DNA of 64,000 nt, taken from assembly GCF_002082565.1 (NCBI RefSeq), contig NZ_CP020562.1, positions 1,612,001-1,676,000 of the forward strand, in the 5' to 3' direction. Positions 27,755 through 36,994 of the stretch are shown here, in pieces. The number at the start of each line of letters is the position of its first letter. Position 1 is the stretch's first letter. The position numbers and the translations under genes were made by a program. The DNA is from Halomonas sp. GT (GTDB lineage Bacteria; Pseudomonadota; Gammaproteobacteria; Pseudomonadales; Halomonadaceae). The notes below the pieces were generated by a model. It was given only the letters and a program-made list of their open reading frames with translations. It ran no database searches and was not told the DNA's origin.

Positions 27755-27904
27755 ATCACCGATGAAGTGCGGCGTCTTTATGGCAACAATGATGAATTTG
27801 CAAAGGTAAGCATCGACGTTACGCAGTGAGTGGCCTAAACTATATTGCATTGCAGCATCATCGCTTCGGGACGGGTGCTTTGCATCAACCCAATGGGAGA
27901 ATAT

Positions 27905-30448
27905 ATGAACTTTCTCGCTCATCCTATGTTGCCTGGCAGCGCGCTGAAAAGCCTGTGGCCAGGAGCGTCTGATCAAATGACTCCACTGCCGGGCGGCGAG
28001 GCCCTTGCTAGCATGGTAGATCCGTTCGGATTCGGACGGGCTGCCGCGAGCTATTGGCGCGACAGTATTGAACGTAGCGTCCTTTATTGGGATGTTATGC
28101 GCGAACGCGGAAATCAATATCTTGAGCATATGGAGCAAACTAAGCCGAACGTGCTTGGGTTTGATACGGAAGTGCTCATTGACGGACGCACGCTTCCACA
28201 TCCGACGAATTATGAATTACTGAGAGTTCTTCCCCCCAGTCATATTCAAATTGACCTTGAGAAACGTCCGTTTGTTGTCGTGGACCCCAGGGCAGGTCAC
28301 GGCCCAGGTATCGGTGGATTCAAGCCTGATAGCGAGCTTGGGGTGGCACTTAAAGCTGGTCATCCTTGCTATTTTATTGGTTTTTTGCCTTTTCCCGAGC
28401 CGGGTCAAACTGTCGAGGATGTGGTAGAGGCTGAGATTGCGTTTTTACGCCATGTTATCGCTCTGCACCCCGAAACAGCTGAAAAACCAATGGTAGTGGG
28501 CAACTGCCAGGCAGGTTGGCAAATAATGATGGCTGCGGCACTTGAACCGGATGTGTTCGGGCCGATTCTTATTGCCGGTGCGCCGCTTTCTTACTGGGCG
28601 GGGGAGCACGGTAAAGCACCTATGCGTTACACCGGTGGTATGACTGGTGGAAGCTGGATTACTGCTTTAACGAGTGACATCGGTAATGGCCTGTTTGACG
28701 GTGCTTGGCTAGTGCAGAACTTCGAGCGCCTTAACCCAGCCAATACCTACTGGAAAAAGCAGTATCACCTGTATGACAACATTGATACAGAAGCCAAACG
28801 CTATTTAGAATTCGAGCGCTGGTGGGGCGGTCACGTTGTTTTAGGTGGTCAAGAGATCCAATATATTGTCGATAATCTATTTGTCGGTAATCGTCTCTCA
28901 ACTGCCCAGTTGGTAACTCGGGATGGACGTCGTGTTGATCTTCGCAATGTGCGCTCGCCTGTCGTCGTGTTCTGCTCACGTGGTGACGATATAACGCCGC
29001 CGCCTCAGGCGCTGGGTTGGATACGTGATTTATACGAAGGCGAAGAAGATATCATCGCCAATGAACAGACAATTGTTTATTGCTTGCACGACACGACAGG
29101 GCATTTAGGAATTTTTGTTTCCGGCAGTGTGTCACGCAAAGAGCATACTGAGTTTACGGCAAACATGGATTATATCGATGTTATGCCGCCAGGGCTTTAT
29201 GAAACAACGGTTTCGCATGTTAGCGAACGAGATGATGCGGACTTGCTTGAACGCGACTATTTGCTTGAGTTCACGTCGCGCAACTTTGAGGAGCTGGATC
29301 AGGATGTAATGCATAGTCCTGAGGATGACCGCCGCTTTGCAACCGTTGCCCGTATTTCTGAAATCAACCTTGGTTTCTATCGGCTGTATGTTCAACCTTG
29401 GTTGCAGGCTATCATGACTCCAGAAGCGGCACGCTGGATTCGTCGTATGCATCCTATCCGGTTAGGCTACAAGCTTATGTCTGATCGTAACCCGCTGACG
29501 GTCCCATTGCCCGTTATGGCTGACGCAATTCGACGCAATCGTCAGGTAGTCGGACAGGATAATGTTTTTAAAGCATTAGAAACCATGTGTTCTGATCAAA
29601 TCGTCGCCAATCTTAATGCAGTGCGAGATTTGCGCGATAGCTCGACAGAAAGGCTGTTTATGGATATTTACGGGCAGCCACTATTGCAAGCAGCAGTAGG
29701 TTTGTATGGCGATGCTCATGTTCATCGTCGCCGTCCTGGGGCCGAGCCAGAGCATCAACGTTTTGTTGAAAACCGTAAAAATGAGCTGCGCAATAAAATA
29801 GCTCAAGGTGGCGCTCACGAAGCAGTCATGCGCTCGGTTATCTATGTGTTAGGTGGAGCACCCGCGACAGATGAGCGTAACTTCAAACGGTTACGTGCTT
29901 CCCGTGCTGAACTAGAGCCTAGTTCAACGTTGAGTGAATTTAAGCGTTTGGTGCGTGACCAGTTCTTTATCTTGAAATTAGATCGTGAACGAGCGCTATC
30001 GTCATTACCTGAGCTGTTAAAAGGCCAGAGCAACAGTGATATCGATGGGCATATTGAGCACCTTAAACATGTGTTCGCTGCGAGCGGTGAATTATCAGAG
30101 CACGCAGCAGAGCGCTTTGAGCAGGTGAAGACGTTATTTGATCAAGCGAGACCGCCAAAAGCTACTCAACCAAAAGCCGTGAGCGCACCAGCTACTGACA
30201 CTCAGCAAGCAGGTGACCAGGAGGCGGCTATTGATACGCAAACCGCTGCAAGTTCTCCAGCTGAAAGCGTGTTGACAGAAGCTAAAAGCGTGACGACAAA
30301 GAAAGTATCGGCGGAAAAGGATGCTACCCAACGCGCGTCTGCCGAAAGTGTGCCTGCTACTAACAATGTAGCAGCAGATGCAGCTAAAGAAGCAAGCAAG
30401 CCTCAGTCAAGAGCGGCATCGCGCAGGAAACCACCGCGCAAGCGCTAA
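27905..30448 (+). CDS. DUF3141 protein, PhaC-like alpha/beta hydrolase with basic C-terminal tail
   Basis: This 847-residue protein starts at ATG 27905 with GGGAG upstream. The first roughly 100 residues are helical and resemble the N-terminus of polyhydroxyalkanoate synthases (FGFGRAAASYWRDSIERSVL). An alpha/beta-hydrolase core follows with a lipase-like box VVGNCQAGWQ (Cys201), an acid in CSRGDDITPP (Asp361) and DTTGHLGIF (His400): the same Cys/Asp/His order as PhaC. The rest is a helical domain of unknown role. The last 95 or so residues are Ala/Thr/Ser/Lys-rich low complexity ending in SRAASRRKPPRKR, reminiscent of histone-like phasin tails. A polyester or acyl-thioester role is inference. 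Confidence 0.8.
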   Translation: MNFLAHPMLPGSALKSLWPGASDQMTPLPGGEALASMVDPFGFGRAAASYWRDSIERSVLYWDVMRERGNQYLEHMEQTKPNVLGFDTEVLIDGRTLPHPTNYELLRVLPPSHIQIDLEKRPFVVVDPRAGHGPGIGGFKPDSELGVALKAGHPCYFIGFLPFPEPGQTVEDVVEAEIAFLRHVIALHPETAEKPMVVGNCQAGWQIMMAAALEPDVFGPILIAGAPLSYWAGEHGKAPMRYTGGMTGGSWITALTSDIGNGLFDGAWLVQNFERLNPANTYWKKQYHLYDNIDTEAKRYLEFERWWGGHVVLGGQEIQYIVDNLFVGNRLSTAQLVTRDGRRVDLRNVRSPVVVFCSRGDDITPPPQALGWIRDLYEGEEDIIANEQTIVYCLHDTTGHLGIFVSGSVSRKEHTEFTANMDYIDVMPPGLYETTVSHVSERDDADLLERDYLLEFTSRNFEELDQDVMHSPEDDRRFATVARISEINLGFYRLYVQPWLQAIMTPEAARWIRRMHPIRLGYKLMSDRNPLTVPLPVMADAIRRNRQVVGQDNVFKALETMCSDQIVANLNAVRDLRDSSTERLFMDIYGQPLLQAAVGLYGDAHVHRRRPGAEPEHQRFVENRKNELRNKIAQGGAHEAVMRSVIYVLGGAPATDERNFKRLRASRAELEPSSTLSEFKRLVRDQFFILKLDRERALSSLPELLKGQSNSDIDGHIEHLKHVFAASGELSEHAAERFEQVKTLFDQARPPKATQPKAVSAPATDTQQAGDQEAAIDTQTAASSPAESVLTEAKSVTTKKVSAEKDATQRASAESVPATNNVAADAAKEASKPQSRAASRRKPPRKR

Positions 30449-30466
30449 GTGTTGTAACACTTGTCC

Positions 30467-30498
30467 ACGCCTCTGTTTTGTTACAGGGGCGTTTTTTT
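30467..30498 (+). terminator. Intrinsic terminator after the DUF3141 gene
   Basis: Stem ACGCCTCTG (30467-30475) with CAGGGGCGT (30484-30492), one G-U pair, followed by a run of seven T. It lies 19 bases past the stop codon. Confidence 0.85.
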
Positions 30499-30751
30499 GT
30501 TTCCGTATTTTGGGTTGCCGTCTGCGTATTGGCAGTCTAGTGTCTAGCTACTTCATTATGAAAAATAGTACGGATAGACACCTCGCGGTTCAGCATTAGT
30601 TTGTTACTTATGCGTCGGTTGTTACTGGCGCTTGTTGCAGGCCTGGGGTAGGGTAGGCGCATTTTTCTCATGGTCGTCAAGTGGTAACGACAGGCGACAA
30701 CGTATTCAGAGCATGGGCGACAGCGCCTAAGCATTAGGAAAGTGGAGCACT

Positions 30752-33379
30752 ATGGGCAAGTCACTGGTCATCGTCGAGTCGCCTGCGAAAGCGAAGACGA
30801 TCAATAAGTATCTCGGCAACGATTTCATCGTAAAGTCGAGCGTGGGTCACATCCGTGACCTGCCGACCAGCGGCTCAGGTAAGGCAGCCTCCGACCCGAA
30901 GGAGCGCGCTCGCCAGGCTGCGGCAACACGCAAGATGTCGGCGGAAGAGAAAGCAGAGTATAAAAAGCGTAAAGCCCACGACCAGTTAATTAGGCGCATG
31001 GGCATCGATCCGGATAATGGCTGGGAGGCGCGCTATGAAGTGCTCCCTGGTAAAGAAAAAGTCGTTGCTGAATTAAAGAAGCTGGCTGAAAAAGCGGATG
31101 CTGTTTATCTCGCAACGGATTTGGATCGCGAAGGGGAAGCAATTGCCTGGCATTTGCGCGAGACAATTGGTGGTGATGACAGTCGCTATAAGCGCGTTGT
31201 ATTTAACGAAATAACCAAAAATGCCATTCAGGATGCGTTTAAGTCGCCAGGGGCGCTTAATATTCCCCGGGTGGAAGCACAGCAAGCACGCCGCTTTTTG
31301 GACCGTGTTGTTGGCTTTATGCTTTCTCCGCTGCTGTGGGCCAAGATTGCCAGAGGGCTATCAGCAGGTCGTGTTCAATCGGTTGCGGTTCGTCTAATCG
31401 TTGAGCGTGAACGAGAAATTCGTGCGTTTATTCCCGAAGAGTTTTGGGATGTGCATGCTGATCTCGCGTCCCCGGATGGGGAGCTAGTCAGGTTTGCGCT
31501 GGTGCGTCAGGAGGGTAAACCCTTCCGTCCTACCTCCGAAAAAGACACGCTTGCGCGTATTGAGCAACTGCGCAAATCCAAGCTTGCGATCACGTCCCGC
31601 GAAGACAAACCGACGAGTTCCAAGCCTACCGCGCCGTTTATTACCTCAACGTTACAGCAGGCTGCTAGCGGCCGGTTAGGGTTCTCTGTTAAGAAAACCA
31701 TGACCATGGCTCAGCGCCTCTACGAGGCTGGCTACATTACCTATATGCGTACTGACTCCACCAATCTTTCAAAGGATGCAGTGGAGAGTGTTCGCTCGTT
31801 TATTGATGAAGAGTACGGTGCACGCTATTTGCCAGAATCTGCTAACCGTTACAGCAGCAAAGAGAGTGCCCAAGAAGCCCATGAGGCTATCAGACCCTCT
31901 AGTGTTGAGCGAAAAGCAAGCGACCTCTCTGGTATGGAGCGCGATGCAGAACGTCTCTACGAGCTGATTTGGCGTCAATTTGTGGCCTGTCAGATGACGC
32001 CTGCTGAGTACCTTTCCAGTACGTTGAGTGTTGAGATTGATGGCTACGACTTGCGTGCCAAAGGACGCGTGCTCAAGTTTGATGGTTACACGCGGGTGAT
32101 GAAACCATCAGGTAAAAACGAAGATCAAAGCCTGCCCGATTTGCCGAAGGGCACGGCGATGGCGCTTGAAAAACTTGATCCCCAGCAGCACTTCACCAAG
32201 CCTGCCCCGCGTTACACCGAAGCTAGCTTAGTAAAAGAGCTTGAGAAGCAGGGCATCGGCCGTCCTTCTACCTATGCTTCCATTATTTCCACGATTCAGG
32301 ATCGTGGTTACGTGAAGCTAGAAAGTCGCCGTTTTTATGCTGAAAAATTGGGTGATATTGTCACCGAACGGCTGAAAGAGTCTTTCCCGGATTTGATGGA
32401 TTATTCGTTCACGGCTCGAATGGAAGATAGTCTGGATGAAGTTGCAGAAGGTGAGCGTAACTGGCAAGCCTTGCTGGATGCTTTCTATGGTGAATTCAGC
32501 CAGGAGCTTAGCAAAGCGGAAAGCGACGAAGGAATGCGCCCTAATCAGCCTGTTCCAACGGATATTGACTGCCCAAGTTGCGGCCGCAAAATGCAAATTC
32601 GGACGGCCTCCACTGGAGTTTTCTTGGGTTGCAGTGGTTATAACTTGCCGCCCAAAGAGCGCTGTAAAACCACCATTGATTTAATTCCCGGTGAAGAAGC
32701 CGTTGCAGAAGATGCAGGCGAAGAGGCAGAAACGAACGCGCTTCGTGCCAAGCGTCGTTGCCAGAAGTGTGGAACTGCCATGGATAACTATCTTATTGAT
32801 GAGGGGCGCAAACTGCATATTTGCGGTAATAGCCCTGATTGCGATGGTTATGAAGTGGAAGAGGGCAAGTTCAAAATCAAAGGCTACGATGGCCCCATTA
32901 TCGAATGCGATAAATGTGGCTCTGAAATGCAGCTTAAGTCGGGCCGATTTGGTAAATATTTCGGCTGTACGAACAGTGAGTGTAAAAATACCCGCAAGTT
33001 GCTTCGTAGTGGTGAAGTCGCGCCGCCTAAAATGGACCCTATTCCCATGCCGGAACTGGCCTGCCAAAAGGTGGAAGATCACTACGTCCTGCGTGATGGT
33101 GCCAGCGGCCTGTTTTTAGCGGCCAGCAAGTTCCCTAAAAACCGTGAAACCCGTCCCCCATTGGTAAAAGAGCTAAAAGCCCACGCCGATGAACTGCCGG
33201 AAAAGTATCATTTTATCTTGAAGGCTCCCAGCGAAGATCCGGACGGCCGTCCTGCACAAATTCGCTACTCACGGAAAAATAAAGAGCAGTACGTGATGAC
33301 CGATGAAGAAGGCAAAGCAACCGGCTGGAAAGCGACGTTTGAGGGGGGGAAATGGCACGTGGAGGATAAGCGTAAGTGA
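30752..33379 (+). CDS. topA: DNA topoisomerase I (omega)
   Basis: Type IA topoisomerase that relaxes negative supercoils, 875 aa. The Toprim domain begins [18 protein letters not shown] and includes [13 protein letters not shown]. The active-site Tyr331 is in [14 protein letters not shown]. Three C-terminal zinc-finger units follow: CPSCGRKM with [12 protein letters not shown] with CGNSPDC, and CDKCGSEM with CTNSEC. A final Topo C-repeat region ends the protein. The first two conserved exons-worth of sequence include a charged loop after residue 45 common in Pseudomonas and Halomonas enzymes. The stop overlaps the next gene (GTGA). Confidence 0.96.
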   Translation: MGKSLVIVESPAKAKTINKYLGNDFIVKSSVGHIRDLPTSGSGKAASDPKERARQAAATRKMSAEEKAEYKKRKAHDQLIRRMGIDPDNGWEARYEVLPGKEKVVAELKKLAEKADAVYLATDLDREGEAIAWHLRETIGGDDSRYKRVVFNEITKNAIQDAFKSPGALNIPRVEAQQARRFLDRVVGFMLSPLLWAKIARGLSAGRVQSVAVRLIVEREREIRAFIPEEFWDVHADLASPDGELVRFALVRQEGKPFRPTSEKDTLARIEQLRKSKLAITSREDKPTSSKPTAPFITSTLQQAASGRLGFSVKKTMTMAQRLYEAGYITYMRTDSTNLSKDAVESVRSFIDEEYGARYLPESANRYSSKESAQEAHEAIRPSSVERKASDLSGMERDAERLYELIWRQFVACQMTPAEYLSSTLSVEIDGYDLRAKGRVLKFDGYTRVMKPSGKNEDQSLPDLPKGTAMALEKLDPQQHFTKPAPRYTEASLVKELEKQGIGRPSTYASIISTIQDRGYVKLESRRFYAEKLGDIVTERLKESFPDLMDYSFTARMEDSLDEVAEGERNWQALLDAFYGEFSQELSKAESDEGMRPNQPVPTDIDCPSCGRKMQIRTASTGVFLGCSGYNLPPKERCKTTIDLIPGEEAVAEDAGEEAETNALRAKRRCQKCGTAMDNYLIDEGRKLHICGNSPDCDGYEVEEGKFKIKGYDGPIIECDKCGSEMQLKSGRFGKYFGCTNSECKNTRKLLRSGEVAPPKMDPIPMPELACQKVEDHYVLRDGASGLFLAASKFPKNRETRPPLVKELKAHADELPEKYHFILKAPSEDPDGRPAQIRYSRKNKEQYVMTDEEGKATGWKATFEGGKWHVEDKRK

Positions 33380-33837
33380 GCTCACGTTCTCGTACCAACC
33401 AATTGCTTTATCAAGCTGAGCTTTTGGTTGGTCTTCCAACAGGTAGTGACGAGCATACGCAGGCTCGTCAAATGGCAATTGAGGAGAGTGCCCTGGCGCT
33501 TTTTGAGCTGGCGTTGAATTCGCTGCTCAAAGAAGTGACCGAGCATGCGCGCCTTAACGAGCATGGTTGGCAAACGCTTCTCAATGAAAAAGGCCCCGAC
33601 GTTGCTGAACTGCAGCGCTTAAGGGATATGATGCACCAGCCGGATAGTTGGTTGCACTGGTTGATAGAGCAAGTAGAGAAGCTGCATAGTGACGAAGGGG
33701 TGAGTAAACGCGTTTTACAGAACCCCTCAATGATTGCTGTCGGCAGTCAGGTGAGCGTTTCTGACCAGCTGTTAGCTAACCTTCATGCTGCAAAACGCGA
33801 CATTGCCGCGTTACGTGAAACTAGCCAAGAGTGGTAA
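33376..33837 (+). CDS. DUF6586-family helical protein downstream of topA
   Basis: A 153-residue, predicted all-helical cytosolic protein starting at a GTG that overlaps the topA stop. The N-terminus [15 protein letters not shown] and the segment [21 protein letters not shown] resemble the small DUF6586 proteins found behind topA in Pseudomonas and relatives (from memory). No catalytic motif or membrane segment is visible. Translational coupling suggests coexpression with topoisomerase I, but its function is unknown. Confidence 0.75.
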   Translation: MSSRSRTNQLLYQAELLVGLPTGSDEHTQARQMAIEESALALFELALNSLLKEVTEHARLNEHGWQTLLNEKGPDVAELQRLRDMMHQPDSWLHWLIEQVEKLHSDEGVSKRVLQNPSMIAVGSQVSVSDQLLANLHAAKRDIAALRETSQEW

Positions 33838-33890
33838 CTATAACGGCAAACATGCTTCTTGAAGAGAGTAAATCGCAAAAGGAGATATAG

Positions 33891-34355
33891 ATGCGCTATA
33901 ACCAAGTCAAAGACTTAGTTGAATGGGCCGCGGGTTATCATGGGCACATGGCGCGTCAGTATCGTGGCGCTGCTGACTCATGCGACCATCAGCGTCTTGC
34001 CATGGCATTAACGTATGTAGCCGACAGCGAACTACGCATGAAGACGGGGCTGGAAGCGCTTTTTAATGATGGCTCTGATCACAAAGAAGTGTTGGAAATA
34101 TGGTTTGATGACCCTAGTGACTTTCCTCAGCCGCCAGCGCTCGAGGCGCTTGCCCAACAAACGGTGGCAGGTTCTATCGATGAGTTGACTCGTGTAGCTA
34201 TCGAGTCGCATCGGCAGCTGCAAGGGCTCTATGAGCATCGTGCATCACGTGCGAAAATTGAGCCTGAGGAGACTTTTTTTAACGCCTTGGCAGAAGGGCA
34301 CAATGCAGAGGCGCGCAAATTGGTAGTGAGTATGCAGGAATTTGAAGATATTTAG
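33891..34355 (+). CDS. Hypothetical helical protein, ferritin-like pattern uncertain
   Basis: A 154-residue protein with strong RBS AAGGAG seven bases upstream of the ATG. It is rich in helices and acidic residues; EWAAGYHGHMARQYRGAA and LALTYVADSELRMKTGLEAL-type spacing of His and Glu recall ferritin-like four-helix bundles, but the metal ligands do not form a clear ExxH pair set. It follows the DUF6586 gene by 53 bp and is probably in the topA transcript. I do not recognise its function. Confidence 0.65.
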   Translation: MRYNQVKDLVEWAAGYHGHMARQYRGAADSCDHQRLAMALTYVADSELRMKTGLEALFNDGSDHKEVLEIWFDDPSDFPQPPALEALAQQTVAGSIDELTRVAIESHRQLQGLYEHRASRAKIEPEETFFNALAEGHNAEARKLVVSMQEFEDI

Positions 34356-34553
34356 GCAGGAATTTAAGGCTATCTAGACAACAATTTGAAGCTTCCTGGA
34401 TAGCATTTTAGAATAGTGCGGTTGCCAATGTTGGCGCACTGGCATGTTATTTGGCTTGTTAAAGCACTGACATTTGGTGTGAGAATAAGGTATAACAATC
34501 GCCACAAATGCTTTGTTGGCTGGTGATGCTGGCCTATTTAGAGAGCGATAACG

Positions 34554-35183
34554 ATGCCTGTAAACCGTCGCCGTTTTTTAGCGTTGGCGCTGGGCTGGCC
34601 TGTTGTAGCCAGTGCAGCGACTTCGAGTACCTTGAGTAATTACGAACCCACAGACCTTGTTGAGACGCTTCTTTCGCGTGCGAGTATCCCGCGTCACAGC
34701 AATGAATTATGGGTGTTAATTGATGATAAAGACGCCACGTTGAGTGTCTACCGCGGTAATGCGTTAGTTGAGCACTACGCGCCCATCTCCCTTGGGCGAG
34801 GCGGTGCGAAAACTCAGCGAATCCGCGGTGATAATGTGACACCGCTTGGCGAGTTTCGAATTAATCGATTTAATTACGAAAGTCAGTGGCATATCTTTAT
34901 TGGTATCGATTATCCTACGCCACCTCATGCAAGAATGGCGCTCGAAAAAGGCATTTATTCCCAAGCGGATTATGATGCTTATTTTGATCACTATCGGCGT
35001 CACGGCTCACCGCCGCAGAATACGGCATTGGGCGGCGCCATTGGCATACATGGTGTTGGTGGTGGTGATCCAGACATCCATGGTCAGTATCACTGGACCC
35101 AGGGCTGTGTTGCTGTCACCAACGAGCAAATTGAACGCGTTGCTTCGCTGGTAGGTGTTGGCACTCGCGTAGTGATCCGATAG
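34554..35183 (+). CDS. L,D-transpeptidase (YkuD domain) with Tat-like signal
   Basis: A 209-residue exported protein. The start NRRRFLALALGWPVVASA looks like a twin-arginine signal followed by a signal-peptidase site. The YkuD domain spans about residues 55-209 with VYRGNALVEHYAPISLGRGG, the His segment IGIHGVGG and the nucleophile motif WTQGCVAV. The family crosslinks peptidoglycan or attaches Lpp to it; some members hydrolyse such bonds. It lies directly upstream of an Lpp-like lipoprotein, and a second L,D-transpeptidase lies on the other side. Confidence 0.87.
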   Translation: MPVNRRRFLALALGWPVVASAATSSTLSNYEPTDLVETLLSRASIPRHSNELWVLIDDKDATLSVYRGNALVEHYAPISLGRGGAKTQRIRGDNVTPLGEFRINRFNYESQWHIFIGIDYPTPPHARMALEKGIYSQADYDAYFDHYRRHGSPPQNTALGGAIGIHGVGGGDPDIHGQYHWTQGCVAVTNEQIERVASLVGVGTRVVIR

Positions 35184-35404
35184 GCTATGTTGTTGAAGGA
35201 AGTTAAAGGTTTTAAATACGTGGCTATAGACAACCGCTGTGGTCTATTATAAAACAGCGTTTGACTTGCGTGCGTTGGTGTAATGCCATGTACAAGTCGC
35301 TGTAAAGAACCTGCACCGCAGGTAGACAAAATTGAGCTAACGCTTTAGCCTTAAATTTGTCATACCCTTAACGTTGTACCCAAGGAAGACTCAAGGAGAA
35401 CATT

Positions 35405-35668
35405 ATGACTCTGAAGACTGCTCTGAAGATGACTGCCGCTGCCGCTTCACTGGCAATCCTAGCTGGCTGTGCTTCTACCAGCGCTCTGGAAGAAGTTCGC
35501 ATGACTGCTGAATCTGCACAGGCTGATGCCGCAGAAGCACGCAGCATGGCTTCACAAGCAATGAACACTGCAAACCAAGCTCAGCGCGACGCGCAAGCTG
35601 CTCTGCAGATGTCTGAGCAAAACCGTGAAGAAATGAACCGCATGTTCCAGCGTTCCATGCAGAAGTAA
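35405..35668 (+). CDS. Major outer-membrane lipoprotein of the Lpp/OprI type
   Basis: An 87-residue lipoprotein with signal peptide and lipobox LAGC (Cys at residue 22). The mature part is one long Ala-rich heptad coiled coil (AQADAAEARSMASQAMNTAN), as in Pseudomonas OprI, ending in RSMQK. The C-terminal Lys87 is the position that L,D-transpeptidases link to diaminopimelate in Lpp. RBS AAGGAG precedes the ATG, and a strong terminator follows, in keeping with a highly expressed monocistronic gene. Confidence 0.9.
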   Translation: MTLKTALKMTAAAASLAILAGCASTSALEEVRMTAESAQADAAEARSMASQAMNTANQAQRDAQAALQMSEQNREEMNRMFQRSMQK

Positions 35669-35713
35669 TTCTGCTTGGGCTCTAAGTGTTAAAACTTAGG
35701 GTTGCTGTAGATG

Positions 35714-35746
35714 TAAAAAAACCCCGCTTCGGCGGGGTTTTTTTAT
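35714..35746. terminator. Bidirectional terminator with TTCG loop
   Basis: AAAAACCCCGC-TTCG-GCGGGGTTTTT: a GC-rich stem with a stable TTCG tetraloop and T runs in both directions. It sits between the convergent lpp-like gene and the ErfK-type gene and should end both transcripts. Confidence 0.92.
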
Positions 35747-35757
35747 TTATACGAAGG

Positions 35758-36888
35758 TTATGCTTCTTCCTGTGCTTGTGTCGCTGTCGTGAGCTCAATT
35801 TCTTCTAATAATCCATCAAGCTCGACAGGCTCTTCAGCAGGGGCTGGCGCTGGTGCTTGGGGGCCATAAAGCGCTATAAAGCGACCATCCGGATTTTCTA
35901 CTGCCAGTTTTACCTGAGCGTAATCAACCTCAGCCTGATCTTCAGCAAGCTCGCTTACTCGCTCGATAGCATTAAGCAGTGGTTCGAAATCGCCAACGTT
36001 TTCTTCAAGCTGAGGGAAGGACTGTACAAACAGTGTGCCGTCAGCTGCCCAACCTGCTTTAAATGGTGCATCCATCAGGTTGACCTGGGTGCCGCTTGGC
36101 ATGCGCTCGTAGAGCGACTCGATATCTTCTGGGTACATGCGAATACAGCCGCGGCTTACCCGCATGCCTACGCCTTCAGGGCGGTTAGTGCCATGAATCA
36201 GGTAACTAGGCATCGCCAGCAATATAGCGTGACGACCCAGTGGGTTGTTGGGGCCAGCAGGCACAATAGAAGGTGCTGGCTCGCCACGTGCGGCTGCTTC
36301 ACGTCGCATAGAGGCTGGTGGAGCCCAGGCAGGATCTTTTACCTTCACTGTCGTGCGGGTAATGCCGACCGGTGTTGCAAATTCCTCGCGACCAACACTG
36401 ACAGGATAGGTTTCAACAATGCCAGGATTGTCAGCTGGATAATAATAAAGTCGCAGTTCAGACAAATTTACGACCACACCTTCGCGGGGAGCAGGCGGTA
36501 AAATATAGCGCGCAGGTATAACGATTTCTGTGCCTTCCCCGGGTACCCACATGCTGACGTCTGGATTAGCCATGCGAATTTCTTCGTAGCCAATGTTATG
36601 ACGTCGCGCTATGTCGATGAGTGTCTCTTCTGGATTTTCGACGACGACGGTGTAGTGCTCTCCAATGATGTCTCCCGCCTCAGGGATGCGAAAATGGCCG
36701 CGTGGGAGTTCTCTTTGCTCTGCGAGCTGGTCAGTGCTGGCCAGCGCCTCTTCTGAAAGGGCAGTAGGACTTTCAGCCGTATCAGCATCGGCTGACTGCT
36801 GTGCATAAATAGGGCTGGAGAGGCTTGCTGTAAGTAAGACAGCTAAGCTAGTTGGGCCCCAGGCGTTATATAATTTACGAATATTCAT
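35758..36888 (-). CDS. L,D-transpeptidase of ErfK/YbiS/YcfS type
   Basis: A 376-residue periplasmic enzyme. Signal peptide ends at IYAQ near residue 30. A LysM-like segment (YTVVVENPEETLIDIARRHN) precedes the YkuD domain, whose conserved parts are HAILLAMPSYLIHGTNRP and the nucleophile motif VSRGCIRMYPED. The C-terminal region is acidic with a Pro/Ala linker. Family members ErfK, YbiS and YcfS join Lpp to peptidoglycan, which fits the adjacent Lpp-like gene sharing its terminator. Confidence 0.92.
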   Translation of the reverse strand: MNIRKLYNAWGPTSLAVLLTASLSSPIYAQQSADADTAESPTALSEEALASTDQLAEQRELPRGHFRIPEAGDIIGEHYTVVVENPEETLIDIARRHNIGYEEIRMANPDVSMWVPGEGTEIVIPARYILPPAPREGVVVNLSELRLYYYPADNPGIVETYPVSVGREEFATPVGITRTTVKVKDPAWAPPASMRREAAARGEPAPSIVPAGPNNPLGRHAILLAMPSYLIHGTNRPEGVGMRVSRGCIRMYPEDIESLYERMPSGTQVNLMDAPFKAGWAADGTLFVQSFPQLEENVGDFEPLLNAIERVSELAEDQAEVDYAQVKLAVENPDGRFIALYGPQAPAPAPAEEPVELDGLLEEIELTTATQAQEEA

Positions 36889-36994
36889 GGTGGTTCCTAA
36901 TTAATTTATGCGCCACATTACTGCAAATTAGCATAGTCGTGGGCAGCAGTTAGAGGGCCGTGCGTAGGGCTTTCATACAAGTTTGCCCCAAGGT

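Noticed and set aside
27677..28201. Long N-terminal extension of the second LysR gene
   Set aside because: It would overlap the divergent DUF3141 gene and its translation lacks LysR character; the helix-turn-helix begins right after ATG 27676.
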